Source of the DNA: JAZDFC01 sp043808235
Lineage (GTDB): Bacteria; Bacteroidota; Ignavibacteria; Ignavibacteriales; Melioribacteraceae
Direction of reading: 5' to 3'
DNA: 64,000 nt
NCBI GenBank assembly: GCA_043808235.1
Contig: JAZDFC010000095.1
Coordinates: 62,001-126,000, forward strand
In this document: piece after piece, positions 53,500 to 62,237 of the stretch
How positions within the stretch are numbered: position 1 is the first letter of the stretch
Layout: each line of letters begins with the position of its first letter
Position numbers and translations under genes: made by a program
Notes under the pieces: generated by a model
The model's database searches: none
Seen by the model: the letters and a program-made list of their open reading frames with translations, nothing else
Told to the model about the DNA's origin: nothing

Positions 53500-56007
53500 T
53501 TAATTCTCCTGACCAAGCTTCAATTCGGCTTCATCTTTGCTCTTCGATTCCGAATTCAAATCCTCCATTACAAAGTATAATTCATCGGTTTCCGGTTTTC
53601 TCTTAACATGAATCTTAGCGCCTTCCTTTATTGAATTTAAAAGCATTTCTTCTGCGAGTGGATCTTCTACATATTTTTGAATTGCTCTCTTTAAAGGTCG
53701 TGCGCCAAATTTTGGATCAAATCCTTTGTCAGCAAGAAAATCTTGAGCGTCTTCCTCTATAACAATTTCCATTTTATTGTTCTTAAGATTCTTTATCAAA
53801 TCTTTCATTTCAATGCTGATGATCTGTTTGATGTCTTCCCTATCGAGATTTCTGAATACAATAGTCTCATCAATTCTGTTTAGGAACTCTGGATTAAACA
53901 AGCGTTTCATCGCATCTTCAACTGTGTTTTTCAAATTATCATAACTATCTTTTCCTTCTTCGCCAGAGAAACCGAAACCACCGGTGGTTTTAATTTCCCT
54001 AGTACCAACATTCGAAGTCATGATAATGATGGTATTCTTGAAATCTACTTTTCGACCAAGACTGTCAGTCAATGTTCCGTCGTCGAGCACCTGTAATAAT
54101 ATATTAAAAACATCCGGATGGGCTTTTTCAATCTCATCGAACAAAACTACCGAATAAGGTTTCCTTCGTACACGTTCGGTCAACTGTCCGCCTTCTTCGT
54201 ATCCAACGTAACCCGGAGGTGCTCCTACAAGCCGCGACACGGAAAACTTTTCCATATACTCGCTCATGTCAATCCGAATTAGTGCATTCTCCGAATCGAA
54301 CAAATAACGCGCAAGTTCTTTTGCAAGTTCGGTTTTACCAACGCCGGTTGGACCAAGGAATATAAAACTTCCAATTGGTTTTGTCGGACTTTTCAATCCG
54401 GCGCGTGTTCTTCGAATCGCTTTCGTCAATTTTGTAACGGCTACATCCTGCCCAACAATTCTCTTCTTCAAAGAATCTTCCATCTTCATCAACTTTTCCG
54501 ATTCCGCTTGAACAACTCGAGTTACAGGAATTCCCGTCATCATCGAGACAACAGTAGCAATATCATCTTCAGTAACATCGTAGACCAATTTACTTGTTTC
54601 ATTATCCCATTCTCGTTTCGCGATTTCGAGATCGGATTGGAAATTCCTCTCCTTGTCGCGCAACCGTGCAGCCTCTTCGTAATCCTGCCGTTTCACTACT
54701 TCTATCTTCTGCTGCTTTACTTTTTCTATTTCTTCTTCGAGATGAAGAATTTCTTCCGACACTTTAAAATTTCCCATGTGAACGCGTGAGCCTGCTTCAT
54801 CCAAAACATCGATTGCTTTATCGGGAAGATGCCTGTCAGTGATATATCTGTCGCTCAATTTTACTGATAACTCAACGGCATCTTTAGAATATTTTACGTG
54901 ATGATGTTCCTCGTATTTGAATTTGATATATTCAAGAATTTTTATCGTCTCATCAACAGATGGCGGTTCAACCATTACTTTTTGAAAACGTCTGTCAAGC
55001 GCGCCATCGGTTTCTATATATTTTCTATATTCATCAAGTGTTGTTGCGCCGATGCACTGGATATCGCCGCGGGCGAGAGCAGGTTTAAACATGTTCGATG
55101 CATCAAGCGAGCCTGAAGCGCCGCCGGCGCCAACGATTGTATGTAATTCATCAATAAATAAAATTACATCATCGGCTTTCTCAAGTTCGTTCATCAACGC
55201 TTTCATTCTCTCTTCAAACTGACCGCGGTATTTTGTGCCGGCAACAAGTCCGGCTAAATCAAGCGTTACAACTCTTTTATCCTGCAAAATTCTTGGCACT
55301 TTTCTTTGAATTATTTTTAATGCCAATCCTTCCGCAATTGCAGTTTTACCAACGCCGGGTTCGCCAATCAATACAGGATTATTTTTCTTTCTTCGGCTTA
55401 ATACCTGCGCAACGCGCTCAATTTCCTTTTCCCTGCCCACCACCGGGTCAAGTTTATCATCAATTGCTAATTTGGTTAAATCCCTTCCGAAATTATCGAG
55501 CACCGGAGTTTTGGTTTTCTCTGTTTTCTTTGAAAGCGGAGGAGGAGGAGGTGTAAATTTATCAGCATTTTTCGTACTTAAAATATTATTTAACTCTGCT
55601 CGCGCGTTTTCATACGTCACATTGAATTGATGAAGGATCTGTGTGGCTATATTATCTTCATCACGTAAAAGAGATAACAAAATATGCTCTGTGCCAATTA
55701 CATCCGATTTATAAATCTTCGATTCTATCTGCGTAATTTTAAGTACTTTTTCAGCTTGTTTCGTAAGTGGAATATTTCCAATAGTGAGCGTCCCGCCCGA
55801 TGTTCTTACTGTATCTTCAATCGCCTTTTTCAATTTTACGAGATCGCATTCAAGGTTGCGTAATATTCTTACTGCAACGCCTTGCCCTTCGCGAATAATT
55901 CCAAGTAAAAGATGCTCTGTACCAATATAATCATGACCTAATCGTAAAGCTTCTTCACGGCTTAGTCTAATTACTTCCTGGACACGTTCCGAAAAGTTAC
56001 CGTCCAT
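53500..56007 (-). CDS. clpC: ATP-dependent Clp protease ATPase ClpC
   Basis: AAA+ unfoldase that feeds proteins to ClpP. Two Clp_N repeats (about 1-145; LSREEALRLGHDYIGTEHLL, YKSDVIGTEHILLSLLRDED), first AAA (GEPGVGKTAIAEG near 215), a UVR/middle domain (RQDYEEAARLRDKERNF near 445), second AAA (FLGPTGVGKTELAKEL near 555) and C-terminal ClpB_D2-small domain (GFDPKFGARPLKRAIQKYVED). 835 aa and the UVR segment fit ClpC, not ClpA or ClpB. No ctsR or mcsB alongside, as usual outside Firmicutes. Confidence 0.96.
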   Translation of the reverse strand: MDGNFSERVQEVIRLSREEALRLGHDYIGTEHLLLGIIREGQGVAVRILRNLECDLVKLKKAIEDTVRTSGGTLTIGNIPLTKQAEKVLKITQIESKIYKSDVIGTEHILLSLLRDEDNIATQILHQFNVTYENARAELNNILSTKNADKFTPPPPPLSKKTEKTKTPVLDNFGRDLTKLAIDDKLDPVVGREKEIERVAQVLSRRKKNNPVLIGEPGVGKTAIAEGLALKIIQRKVPRILQDKRVVTLDLAGLVAGTKYRGQFEERMKALMNELEKADDVILFIDELHTIVGAGGASGSLDASNMFKPALARGDIQCIGATTLDEYRKYIETDGALDRRFQKVMVEPPSVDETIKILEYIKFKYEEHHHVKYSKDAVELSVKLSDRYITDRHLPDKAIDVLDEAGSRVHMGNFKVSEEILHLEEEIEKVKQQKIEVVKRQDYEEAARLRDKERNFQSDLEIAKREWDNETSKLVYDVTEDDIATVVSMMTGIPVTRVVQAESEKLMKMEDSLKKRIVGQDVAVTKLTKAIRRTRAGLKSPTKPIGSFIFLGPTGVGKTELAKELARYLFDSENALIRIDMSEYMEKFSVSRLVGAPPGYVGYEEGGQLTERVRRKPYSVVLFDEIEKAHPDVFNILLQVLDDGTLTDSLGRKVDFKNTIIIMTSNVGTREIKTTGGFGFSGEEGKDSYDNLKNTVEDAMKRLFNPEFLNRIDETIVFRNLDREDIKQIISIEMKDLIKNLKNNKMEIVIEEDAQDFLADKGFDPKFGARPLKRAIQKYVEDPLAEEMLLNSIKEGAKIHVKRKPETDELYFVMEDLNSESKSKDEAELKLGQEN

Positions 56008-56322
56008 TATAATTTCCTTATAGTTTTTATCCTAAACAAAGTTTTATGCATAAACGTTTCCTGCAATATAAATATTGAATAATGCTCAATCAAGGGCATA
56101 AATTTCATTAAAACACCCGGTGAACAATACTTGCTTTTTACATGATTATTATCGTGGATTATCATGAACATTTGAAAAAAATCTCATCAATCATTCAAAA
56201 AAGTAATATATTGCAGCCATTCATCTAACCAATTATCAAAAAAATTGTTTTAGTTCACCCGAATTTTTAATTTTGACTCGGTTGTATAATACGAATTTTG
56301 TTCACTTGAATAGGAGACAAAA
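56008..56322. other. Divergent promoter region of clpC and floA
   Basis: 315 bp, AT-rich, no ORF. It must hold two outward promoters. An AGGAG ribosome site lies just before floA. No heat-shock operator (CIRCE or CtsR type) was recognised. Confidence 0.5.
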
Positions 56323-57282
56323 ATGGAAGCATTAACCGGTTTCTCTTTATTAATAATTGTTGCAGTAATCTTTTTCTTGATAATCTTTTTATACTTTGTT
56401 CCAGTAGGATTATTTATTACGGCTTATTTCTCAGGCGTTAAAGTAAAAATATTCCGCGATTTGATTGGAATGAGACTACGAAAAGTTTCCCCGCAAGTAA
56501 TTGTCCGGAGTTTAATCATGGCAACCAAAGCAGGAATTCCGCTGAGCACTCCATTACTCGAAGCTCATTACCTTGCAGGCGGTAACGTAATTAAAGTTAC
56601 AAATGCGCTTATCTCTGCTAACAAGGCAAATCTGGAATTGACTTTCACCAAAGCCGCTGCAATTGATCTTGCCGGACGCGATGTTCTGGAAGCAGTAAAA
56701 ATGTCCGTTCTTCCAAAGGTAATTGAAACGCCTCTCGTTTCCGGTGTTGCTAAAGACGGTATTCAGTTAAAAGCAATGGCAAGAGTTACTGTCCGCACTA
56801 ACCTCGAAAGATTAGTCGGCGGCGCCGGCGAAGCCACAATCCTTGCACGCGTTGGCGAAGGAATTGTTTCGACAATCGGTTCAAGTACCTCTCACAAAGA
56901 AGTTTTGGAAAACCCGGATAAAATTTCGAAAGTAGTATTAGCCAAAGGTTTGGATGCCGGAACAGCCTACGAAATTCTTTCGATTGACATTGCCGATGTG
57001 GATGTTGGCTCGAATATCGGGGCTATTCTGCAAACTAACCAGGCAGAAGCAGATTTGAAAGTTGCACGCGCCAAAGCCGAAGAAAGACGCGCAGCGGCAG
57101 TCGCCCTTGAACAGGAAATGAGAGCTACAGTTGTAAAAGCCGAAGCCGAAATTCCGCAGGCTATGGCAGAAGCTTTCCGTAGCGGAAGACTCGGTATTAT
57201 GGATTATTACAATATGAAAAATATCCAGGCTGATACCGATATGAGAAATTCAATTTCAAAACCGGAAGATAAAAAAGGATAA
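56323..57282 (+). CDS. floA: Flotillin-like protein FloA
   Basis: N-terminal membrane hairpin (residues 7-35, LIIVAVIFFLIIFLYFVPVG) then the FloA/YqfA flotillin domain (FSGVKVKIFRDLIGMRLRKV, LLEAHYLAGGNVIKVTNALI, LERLVGGAGEATILARVGEG) and an Ala/Glu-rich coiled segment (NQAEADLKVARAKAEERRAA). It organises membrane microdomains. 319 aa matches the family. The NfeD partner often found upstream is absent; instead it leads a unit with a small membrane protein (8 bp) and a UvrD-type helicase. Confidence 0.94.
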   Translation: MEALTGFSLLIIVAVIFFLIIFLYFVPVGLFITAYFSGVKVKIFRDLIGMRLRKVSPQVIVRSLIMATKAGIPLSTPLLEAHYLAGGNVIKVTNALISANKANLELTFTKAAAIDLAGRDVLEAVKMSVLPKVIETPLVSGVAKDGIQLKAMARVTVRTNLERLVGGAGEATILARVGEGIVSTIGSSTSHKEVLENPDKISKVVLAKGLDAGTAYEILSIDIADVDVGSNIGAILQTNQAEADLKVARAKAEERRAAAVALEQEMRATVVKAEAEIPQAMAEAFRSGRLGIMDYYNMKNIQADTDMRNSISKPEDKKG

Positions 57283-57290
57283 AACTCAAA

Positions 57291-57845
57291 ATGGATAACC
57301 TTTTTGATGTTCTCATCGTAATATTTTTTGTTGTCAGTATCTTCGGTTCACTATTTAAAAAGAAGAAGCCGCAACATCAGCAGCAGATGCCTCAACGATC
57401 TCAGACACCGGATACCGGAAGACAACTACCTAAAAAACGGGATGCTGAAATTTTACAGGATTTATTCGGATTAAAACTTCCACAACCAGTTCCCGAACCG
57501 GCAAAACCCAAATACGATACACGGAATTTGGGAAACGAAGTTTCGTGGGATCCGGAGAAGGAGTTTAAAGAACCTGTAAGTGTTGAACAACAAGCATCGG
57601 TTGAAAGTAAACCTGCAAAGTACTACGATATACCCGATGTTAATTACGATAAACTTGTTGTTGAATATCAGGCGCTTGAAAAAGCAGCGTACAAAGTTCC
57701 AGAATCAGCAAGCGCGGATTCTGAAAAATTGGAATTGAGTCAGCATGGAATCGATGTCAAACGTCTGATTAAGAAACCGGGAAATCTCAACGATTTAATT
57801 ATTATTTCGGAAATTCTGAAAAAACCCTTAGCGTTCCGAAGGTAA
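57291..57845 (+). CDS. Small membrane-anchored protein of unknown function
   Basis: One N-terminal helix (LFDVLIVIFFVVSIFGSLF) followed by a basic KKKKP stretch and a Pro/Gln/Glu-rich, probably disordered region; a short helical C-terminus (LNDLIIISEILKKPLAFRR) resembles the ends of other small proteins beside floA in this group. No known domain seen. Starts 8 bp after floA and its stop overlaps the helicase start as TAATG, so it is translated with both. May link the membrane to the FloA scaffold; this is only positional. Confidence 0.75.
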   Translation: MDNLFDVLIVIFFVVSIFGSLFKKKKPQHQQQMPQRSQTPDTGRQLPKKRDAEILQDLFGLKLPQPVPEPAKPKYDTRNLGNEVSWDPEKEFKEPVSVEQQASVESKPAKYYDIPDVNYDKLVVEYQALEKAAYKVPESASADSEKLELSQHGIDVKRLIKKPGNLNDLIIISEILKKPLAFRR

Positions 57846-59848
57846 TGGCAAAAAAATACGTTATTTCAAAAGTTAACAAACCGGGCTTCGATCATCTTGC
57901 AAAAGGCGAAGCCCATTTTACTATCGATTATTTCCGCGAATTGAATGCATCGCAGTATGAGGCGGCAACAGCTGTTGAAGGAGCCTATCTTGTTATTGCG
58001 GGAGCCGGAACCGGCAAAACTCGTACTCTCGTTTATCGCGTTGCACGATTGGTTGAATCGGGTTACGATCCCCGCTCAATTCTTCTGCTTACCTTTACCC
58101 GCAAGGCTGCAAAGGAAATGATGGATCGGGCAGCGATTCTACTTGACACAAGATGCTCAAAAATAAACGGCGGGACCTTTCATTCGTTCGCAAACCTAAC
58201 GCTTCGCAAATATGCTAAAGCAATTAATCTCGATCCGAATTTTACCATTATCGATCAAGGCGACAGCGAAGATATTATCAATCTTATTCGCGGACAATTA
58301 AATCTCGGCGAATTAAAAAAGAGATTTCCGAATAAAGCCACGATTTTAAAAGTACTTTCGCTTGCCGTGAATACCGGCAGAAGTGTTGATGTAATTATTG
58401 ATGAAGACTATCCTCACTTCGGCGAGTACTTAGATAAAATTATGGATATTCAAAAAGTTTATCTCGCATATAAGTATAAAAACAATATGCTTGATTACGA
58501 CGACCTGCTGCTTTTCCTTCGCAGGTTTCTTGAAGATTTTGGACCAGGCGCAAAAGCATTACTCTCCGAATTAAAATTTATTATGGTGGATGAATACCAG
58601 GACACGAATAAACTTCAGTCCGACATTGTGAAAGGGCTTGCCCGGCTGCGTAACAACGTAATGGTCGTCGGCGATGATTCACAATCGATATATTCTTTTA
58701 GAGGCGCGAACTTTAAAAATATAATGGAATTCCCTTCCCTCTTCGCAGATGTGAAATTGATTAAGCTCGAGGAGAATTACCGCAGTACACAGGAAATTTT
58801 GAATTTCGCCAATCATATTATCCAGGCTGCTATTGAAAAATATCCGAAGTTTCTTTACACCCGGAAAACCGGCGGCGAATTGCCGGGCATCGTTCCCGCG
58901 CGGAATGATAAAATGCAATCCATGTTTATTGTTGATAGGATTTTAAATCTGCACGAGGAAGGAGTCTCGCTCAATGATATGGCTGTGTTGTTCCGTTCAT
59001 CCTACTTTTCTTTCGACCTCGAAATTGAATTGAATAAGGCTCACATCCCGTTTGTAAAGTTCGGCGGTATGAAGTTCATCGAAACCGCGCATGTAAAAGA
59101 TGTGCTTGCGTTTTTGCGAATCATTGTGAATCCGAATGACTTTGTAAGTTGGTATCGCGTACTTCTTTTGCACGAAGGAGTTGGTCCAAAGAAAGCACAG
59201 AGAATTTTGGATGCGATTTCCACCGGGCAAATCTCGATTACAACTATCCCTGACGCATCATTAAAAAAATTAGTCGATGAAAATCTTCTGCCGATGTTCA
59301 AACTTTTGAACACACTTTACCACAACAATGGGCTGCCGACCGAAAAAGCGCAGCTTGTGATGGAATATTACGAGCCGATATTCCAGCTTACTTACGATGA
59401 TTTTAATAAACGTAAAAAAGATCTCGAAATATTTTTGAACATATCCGAGAACTACAGATCGATGGACAGTTTCCTCGCAGATATGGCTCTCGACCCGCCG
59501 CTTGACAGCGCTATCGACGTTGCCGCAACCGACCAGGAAAAGGAATATCTAACACTGTCAACAATCCACTCGGCAAAAGGATTGGAATGGCACACGGTGT
59601 TTGTAATGCATGCGCTTGAGGGATTTTTCCCCTCGAGTCAAACATTTAAAAACATGGATTCAATTGAGGAAGAGCGCCGATTGATGTACGTTGCGGTAAC
59701 TCGCGCCAAGCAGCATCTTTACGTCTGCTACCCGATGAATATTTTCGACCGGCAAAGCGGAATGACATTCTCAATGCCCTCACGTTTTCTCAACGGAATA
59801 AACGAAACATTGGCGGATGATTATACTTTGTTGGATGATGATTTTTAA
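57845..59848 (+). CDS. UvrD/PcrA/Rep-type superfamily 1 DNA helicase
   Basis: 3'-5' helicase of superfamily 1A. Motifs in order: Q motif LNASQYEAATAVEG, Walker A IAGAGTGKTRTLVYRV, TFTRKAAKEMMDRA, Walker B FIMVDEYQDTN, VVGDDSQSIYSFRGA, LEENYRSTQEILN, LSTIHSAKGLEWHTVFVMHA, and VAVTRAKQHLYVCYP. 667 aa is slightly shorter than UvrD and PcrA, and the C-terminal tail is short. TAATG overlap with the preceding gene. Repair or replication role is likely; the link to floA is unexplained. Confidence 0.92.
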   Translation: MAKKYVISKVNKPGFDHLAKGEAHFTIDYFRELNASQYEAATAVEGAYLVIAGAGTGKTRTLVYRVARLVESGYDPRSILLLTFTRKAAKEMMDRAAILLDTRCSKINGGTFHSFANLTLRKYAKAINLDPNFTIIDQGDSEDIINLIRGQLNLGELKKRFPNKATILKVLSLAVNTGRSVDVIIDEDYPHFGEYLDKIMDIQKVYLAYKYKNNMLDYDDLLLFLRRFLEDFGPGAKALLSELKFIMVDEYQDTNKLQSDIVKGLARLRNNVMVVGDDSQSIYSFRGANFKNIMEFPSLFADVKLIKLEENYRSTQEILNFANHIIQAAIEKYPKFLYTRKTGGELPGIVPARNDKMQSMFIVDRILNLHEEGVSLNDMAVLFRSSYFSFDLEIELNKAHIPFVKFGGMKFIETAHVKDVLAFLRIIVNPNDFVSWYRVLLLHEGVGPKKAQRILDAISTGQISITTIPDASLKKLVDENLLPMFKLLNTLYHNNGLPTEKAQLVMEYYEPIFQLTYDDFNKRKKDLEIFLNISENYRSMDSFLADMALDPPLDSAIDVAATDQEKEYLTLSTIHSAKGLEWHTVFVMHALEGFFPSSQTFKNMDSIEEERRLMYVAVTRAKQHLYVCYPMNIFDRQSGMTFSMPSRFLNGINETLADDYTLLDDDF

Positions 59849-59857
59849 ATCCTCCAA

Positions 59858-59909
59858 AGAATTCCCCCTTTAATAAAGGGGGTGGCAAGCAAAGCTTGAC
59901 GGGGGATTT
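59858..59909. repeat. REP-like composite palindrome
   Basis: CCCCCTTT (59864-59871) / AAAGGGGG (59875-59882), then CAAGC (59886-59890) / GCTTG (59894-59898), then GGGGGATTT (59901-59909), which can instead pair with AATTCCCCC at the left end. A cloverleaf-like repeat directly after the helicase gene. Confidence 0.7.
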
Positions 59910-60307
59910 AGAATGCCGGTTTGTGCACAAAATAAAATTTTACGCATCACAACTCTACAATATTTCAAATACTTCCCCAGACTTCTTCTGATACTCCCTT
60001 TCTCGCCCAGTAGCGGATTGGTGTATTACGCGTTGCCTTTTTTAAATTATTGTTGGTATATCTGCGCAAAAGCCCAACTTTTCTGTCTTCATGTTGGATT
60101 AAAAGTTGGGGTTTTCACCAATAATTTATCCTTTATCAACCGGCAAGTTAAAATTAAAAAATATTCTGGCTCTTTATTATGTTCTGTTAAATATGCTTGC
60201 CAAAAGGCTTTCCTTTTAGAATCAATTGCACGCTGCCATAAAATGGATCATGGCAGTTGAGAAAATATAAAATTATTTATCATTTTTAAAAAAATACAAA
60301 ATAACCT
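59910..60307. other. Intergenic region with a long inverted repeat
   Basis: AAAAGCCCAACTTTT (60068-60082) pairs with AAAAGTTGGGGTTTT (60101-60115) with one mismatch, an 18-nt loop and A/T runs on both sides, so it could end transcripts from either strand. A 115-codon ORF across the region has no known domain, no clear ribosome site and crosses this structure; I do not call it a gene. Confidence 0.55.
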
Positions 60308-60763
60308 TTAATAGTCTTTAATATTTCGTATAAACTCTTCTAATTTCAATAAATTCTCTTTTTTATCAACAAATATCACTCTGATTTTTTTTTTCTGTTC
60401 AATGGAAATATAGATTCTAAATAATAATATTTGAATAAAGATTTCCATTTCCAATTTATCATTAATAAAATAATTCATGCTATTCTGAATAACAAGATAT
60501 TTACATTTAAATTCAAGCCAACTTAAGTCTCGAATACATTCATCAAATGCATCCCAATTAAATCCGAAATAATTTGGAAATTTCATTTTCTCTATAAAGA
60601 CAGAAAATAATTCTCTTGTTGAAGTCACATTATTAATGTCAATTTCTATTAGTCCAGGATTATTGGTTTTGGTATACAGGTTATCTTTTATTTTTTTATA
60701 TTCATCAAAATCGAATATATATATCTTCTTTATTTTATAATTAAGGAAATTTCTCATATTCAT
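60308..60763 (-). CDS. Barstar-family immunity protein
   Basis: 151 aa. The hallmark FPNYFGFNWDAFDECIRDLSW (quoted in parts: FPNYFGFNWDAF and DECIRDLSW) matches barstar's YYGENLDALWDCL segment. D71 equals barstar D35; E75 replaces barstar D39, a conservative change at a residue that contacts the RNase active site. N-terminal strand KIYIFDFDEYKK and C-terminal strand IRVIFVDKKENLLKLEEF fit the fold. About 35 residues longer than barstar at the N-terminal side. It begins 2 bp after the RNase-toxin ORF, the standard toxin-immunity order, so it should bind and block that RNase in the cytoplasm. Confidence 0.87.
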   Translation of the reverse strand: MNMRNFLNYKIKKIYIFDFDEYKKIKDNLYTKTNNPGLIEIDINNVTSTRELFSVFIEKMKFPNYFGFNWDAFDECIRDLSWLEFKCKYLVIQNSMNYFINDKLEMEIFIQILLFRIYISIEQKKKIRVIFVDKKENLLKLEEFIRNIKDY

Positions 60764-60765
60764 TT

Positions 60766-61449
60766 CTATTTAATTCGGATAAAAGAATATTTTGCATAAT
60801 GATTAATCGTAAAATAAACTTCACCTCCTTGACCTACAACTAGTCTAAAGGCCTGTCTGCCAAGTAAGTTTGGTGTTGGTACAGTTATTTCTCGATAATA
60901 ACCCAATGATTTGGTAGGTAAAACACCGGTATTATTCTTAAATATTTTTGCTGAATTCGAAAATAATTTATTAAAATCTGTACTTTTATAAGAGCCAGTA
61001 ATATTTTTCCAAATGGAATTATTATTAATTGGGCTTGAGGGAAGTTCACCCTTCGAAATTAACCTTAGTGTTGTTGGACCCTCTAGCGATTCGCCAGCTC
61101 CCCTAGTGGGATTCTGCATTGAAACCTTACCGGGTGCGTTTAATTTAGCTTGTGTTTTGGGTATTGCTTCCGGATCAATTTGTTGAAGTGCAGGTATTCC
61201 AGGTATTGTTGGACCAGGAACACTTCCAAACCATCCCCAAAATGGATTTAATCCCATTTCTTTGGCTAACGCCCAGCCTTGCATACCTCCGCCAACTGTT
61301 CCAAATATTGCCGAACCCCAAAATCCACACCAGAAATCATCACCGTACACTAAATTTGTTAATCCACCTACTGTTCCATAAAACCCAAGTCCTGTTAATG
61401 CCCCTGGTATCAAACCTGGTGCTATATAGGGCCCCCGACTAAAATACAT
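60766..61449 (-). CDS. RHS-tip RNase toxin (barnase/RNase Sa type), frame-shifted from its RHS core
   Basis: Residues 1-85 are the Gly-rich, hydrophobic pretoxin stretch of RHS proteins (GALTGLGFYGTVGGLTNLVY, GMQGWALAKEMG). Residues 90-130 are a linker. The last 90 residues match the guanyl-specific RNase family (PF00545): YYREITVPTP, GRQAFRLVVG, EVYFTINHYAKYSFIRI. All catalytic positions are visible: E187 (barnase E73), R198 and R202 (R83, R87), H217 (H102). The ATG used to open this frame has no ribosome site, and the frame continues the RHS fragment at 61422-61916 if one G is added to GGGGG. It is therefore the 3' half of a broken or frame-shifted RHS C-terminus, with its immunity gene 2 bp downstream. 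Confidence 0.82.
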   Translation of the reverse strand: MYFSRGPYIAPGLIPGALTGLGFYGTVGGLTNLVYGDDFWCGFWGSAIFGTVGGGMQGWALAKEMGLNPFWGWFGSVPGPTIPGIPALQQIDPEAIPKTQAKLNAPGKVSMQNPTRGAGESLEGPTTLRLISKGELPSSPINNNSIWKNITGSYKSTDFNKLFSNSAKIFKNNTGVLPTKSLGYYREITVPTPNLLGRQAFRLVVGQGGEVYFTINHYAKYSFIRIK

Positions 61450-61916
61450 CCCATGGTTGCTGTAGCAGCTTTAGCTCCACCTATAAGAAAATCGCCAATA
61501 GCTGTCGGCCAATTACCATTTTTGTATTTGCCTGCAATTGCGTTCTGAATTACATCAATAACTCCACCGACCACAAATGCAACTCCAATAGCTGCCAAAA
61601 TTGGATTTTTTCCATCCCTATCAACACATATCACCGGGTTATTCCCGCAATAGGCGTATTGTGCAAATCCTTGCCCGGCGGGGTCAACGGCGTAAAAGAT
61701 ACCGAGTTCGCTGTCGTAAAAGCGCGCGCGGAAGTTATGTAATGCCTTGTAATCGTCGTATTCCTGCTCGGTAAATCCGTATGGCATTTCAACACTTTCG
61801 GTCGAGTTAATTATGCAGCCGTAAGCATCGTAATTATTAACGGAAGAGTATGTGCCGTTCTGTTGCACAACGCGGCGGACTGAGCCGAAGGGTCTTTCAA
61901 ATAACTCAAAGAACAT
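61422..61916 (-). pseudogene. RHS repeat-associated core fragment (5' truncated, 3' frame-shifted)
   Basis: Contains the RHS core tail: FGSVRRVVQQNG, YDAYGCII, YGFTEQEYDDYKALHNFRAR, FYDSELGIFYAVDPAGQGF, YAYCGNNPVICVDRDGK. The normal protein would have well over a thousand residues upstream; here a stop lies 15 bases before the first ATG and the N-terminal MFFELFERP is not RHS-like, so the 5' part was lost at a junction near 61890. The ATG lacks a ribosome site. At the 3' end it reads into TAG after VGGPI, while the next frame carries on as GPYIAPG: one base is missing in a run of five G (61432-61436). An orphan RHS tip with toxin and immunity genes still attached. Confidence 0.8.
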
Positions 61917-62157
61917 TGCTACTAAAAATTAACAATTTTAAGTTGGATTGGGAAATAAATTTTCAACTCCCATCGAAAGACTACTGTAATTTGAATTCAT
62001 TATTATATCCATCCGCGAAAAAAGAATTCAAAATAATCCTCAAATAAGATATATTTGCCATGGCTCTTTGAAAACACATGATAATTGGAAATAGGAAAGA
62101 TTTATATTTCTCATGTTTCACATTTTACATCTTCCATTTACCATTTTACATATTCTT

Positions 62158-62233
62158 GCGCCCGTAGCTTAATGGATAGAGCATTTGACTTCGGATCAAA
62201 GGGTTGGGGGTTCGACTCCCTCCGGGCGTACCA
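62158..62233 (+). tRNA. tRNA-Arg (anticodon UCG), CCA encoded
   Basis: Acceptor stem GCGCCCG / CGGGCGT (first pair G-U), D arm GCTTAATGGATAGAGC, anticodon stem TTTGA / TCAAA with loop CTTCGGA (anticodon TCG, reads CGA), 5-base variable loop, T arm GGGGGTTCGACTCCCTC, discriminator A, and CCA at 62231-62233. 76 nt. Confidence 0.95.
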
Positions 62234-62237
62234 AATA

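Noticed and set aside
56271..56292. TTGACT and TATAAT upstream of floA as a promoter
   Set aside because: They are only 6 bp apart, far from the 16-18 bp needed for a sigma-70 type promoter.
59913..60260. 115-codon ORF between the helicase and the immunity gene
   Set aside because: No known domain, no ribosome site, starts inside a REP-like repeat and runs through a long inverted repeat.
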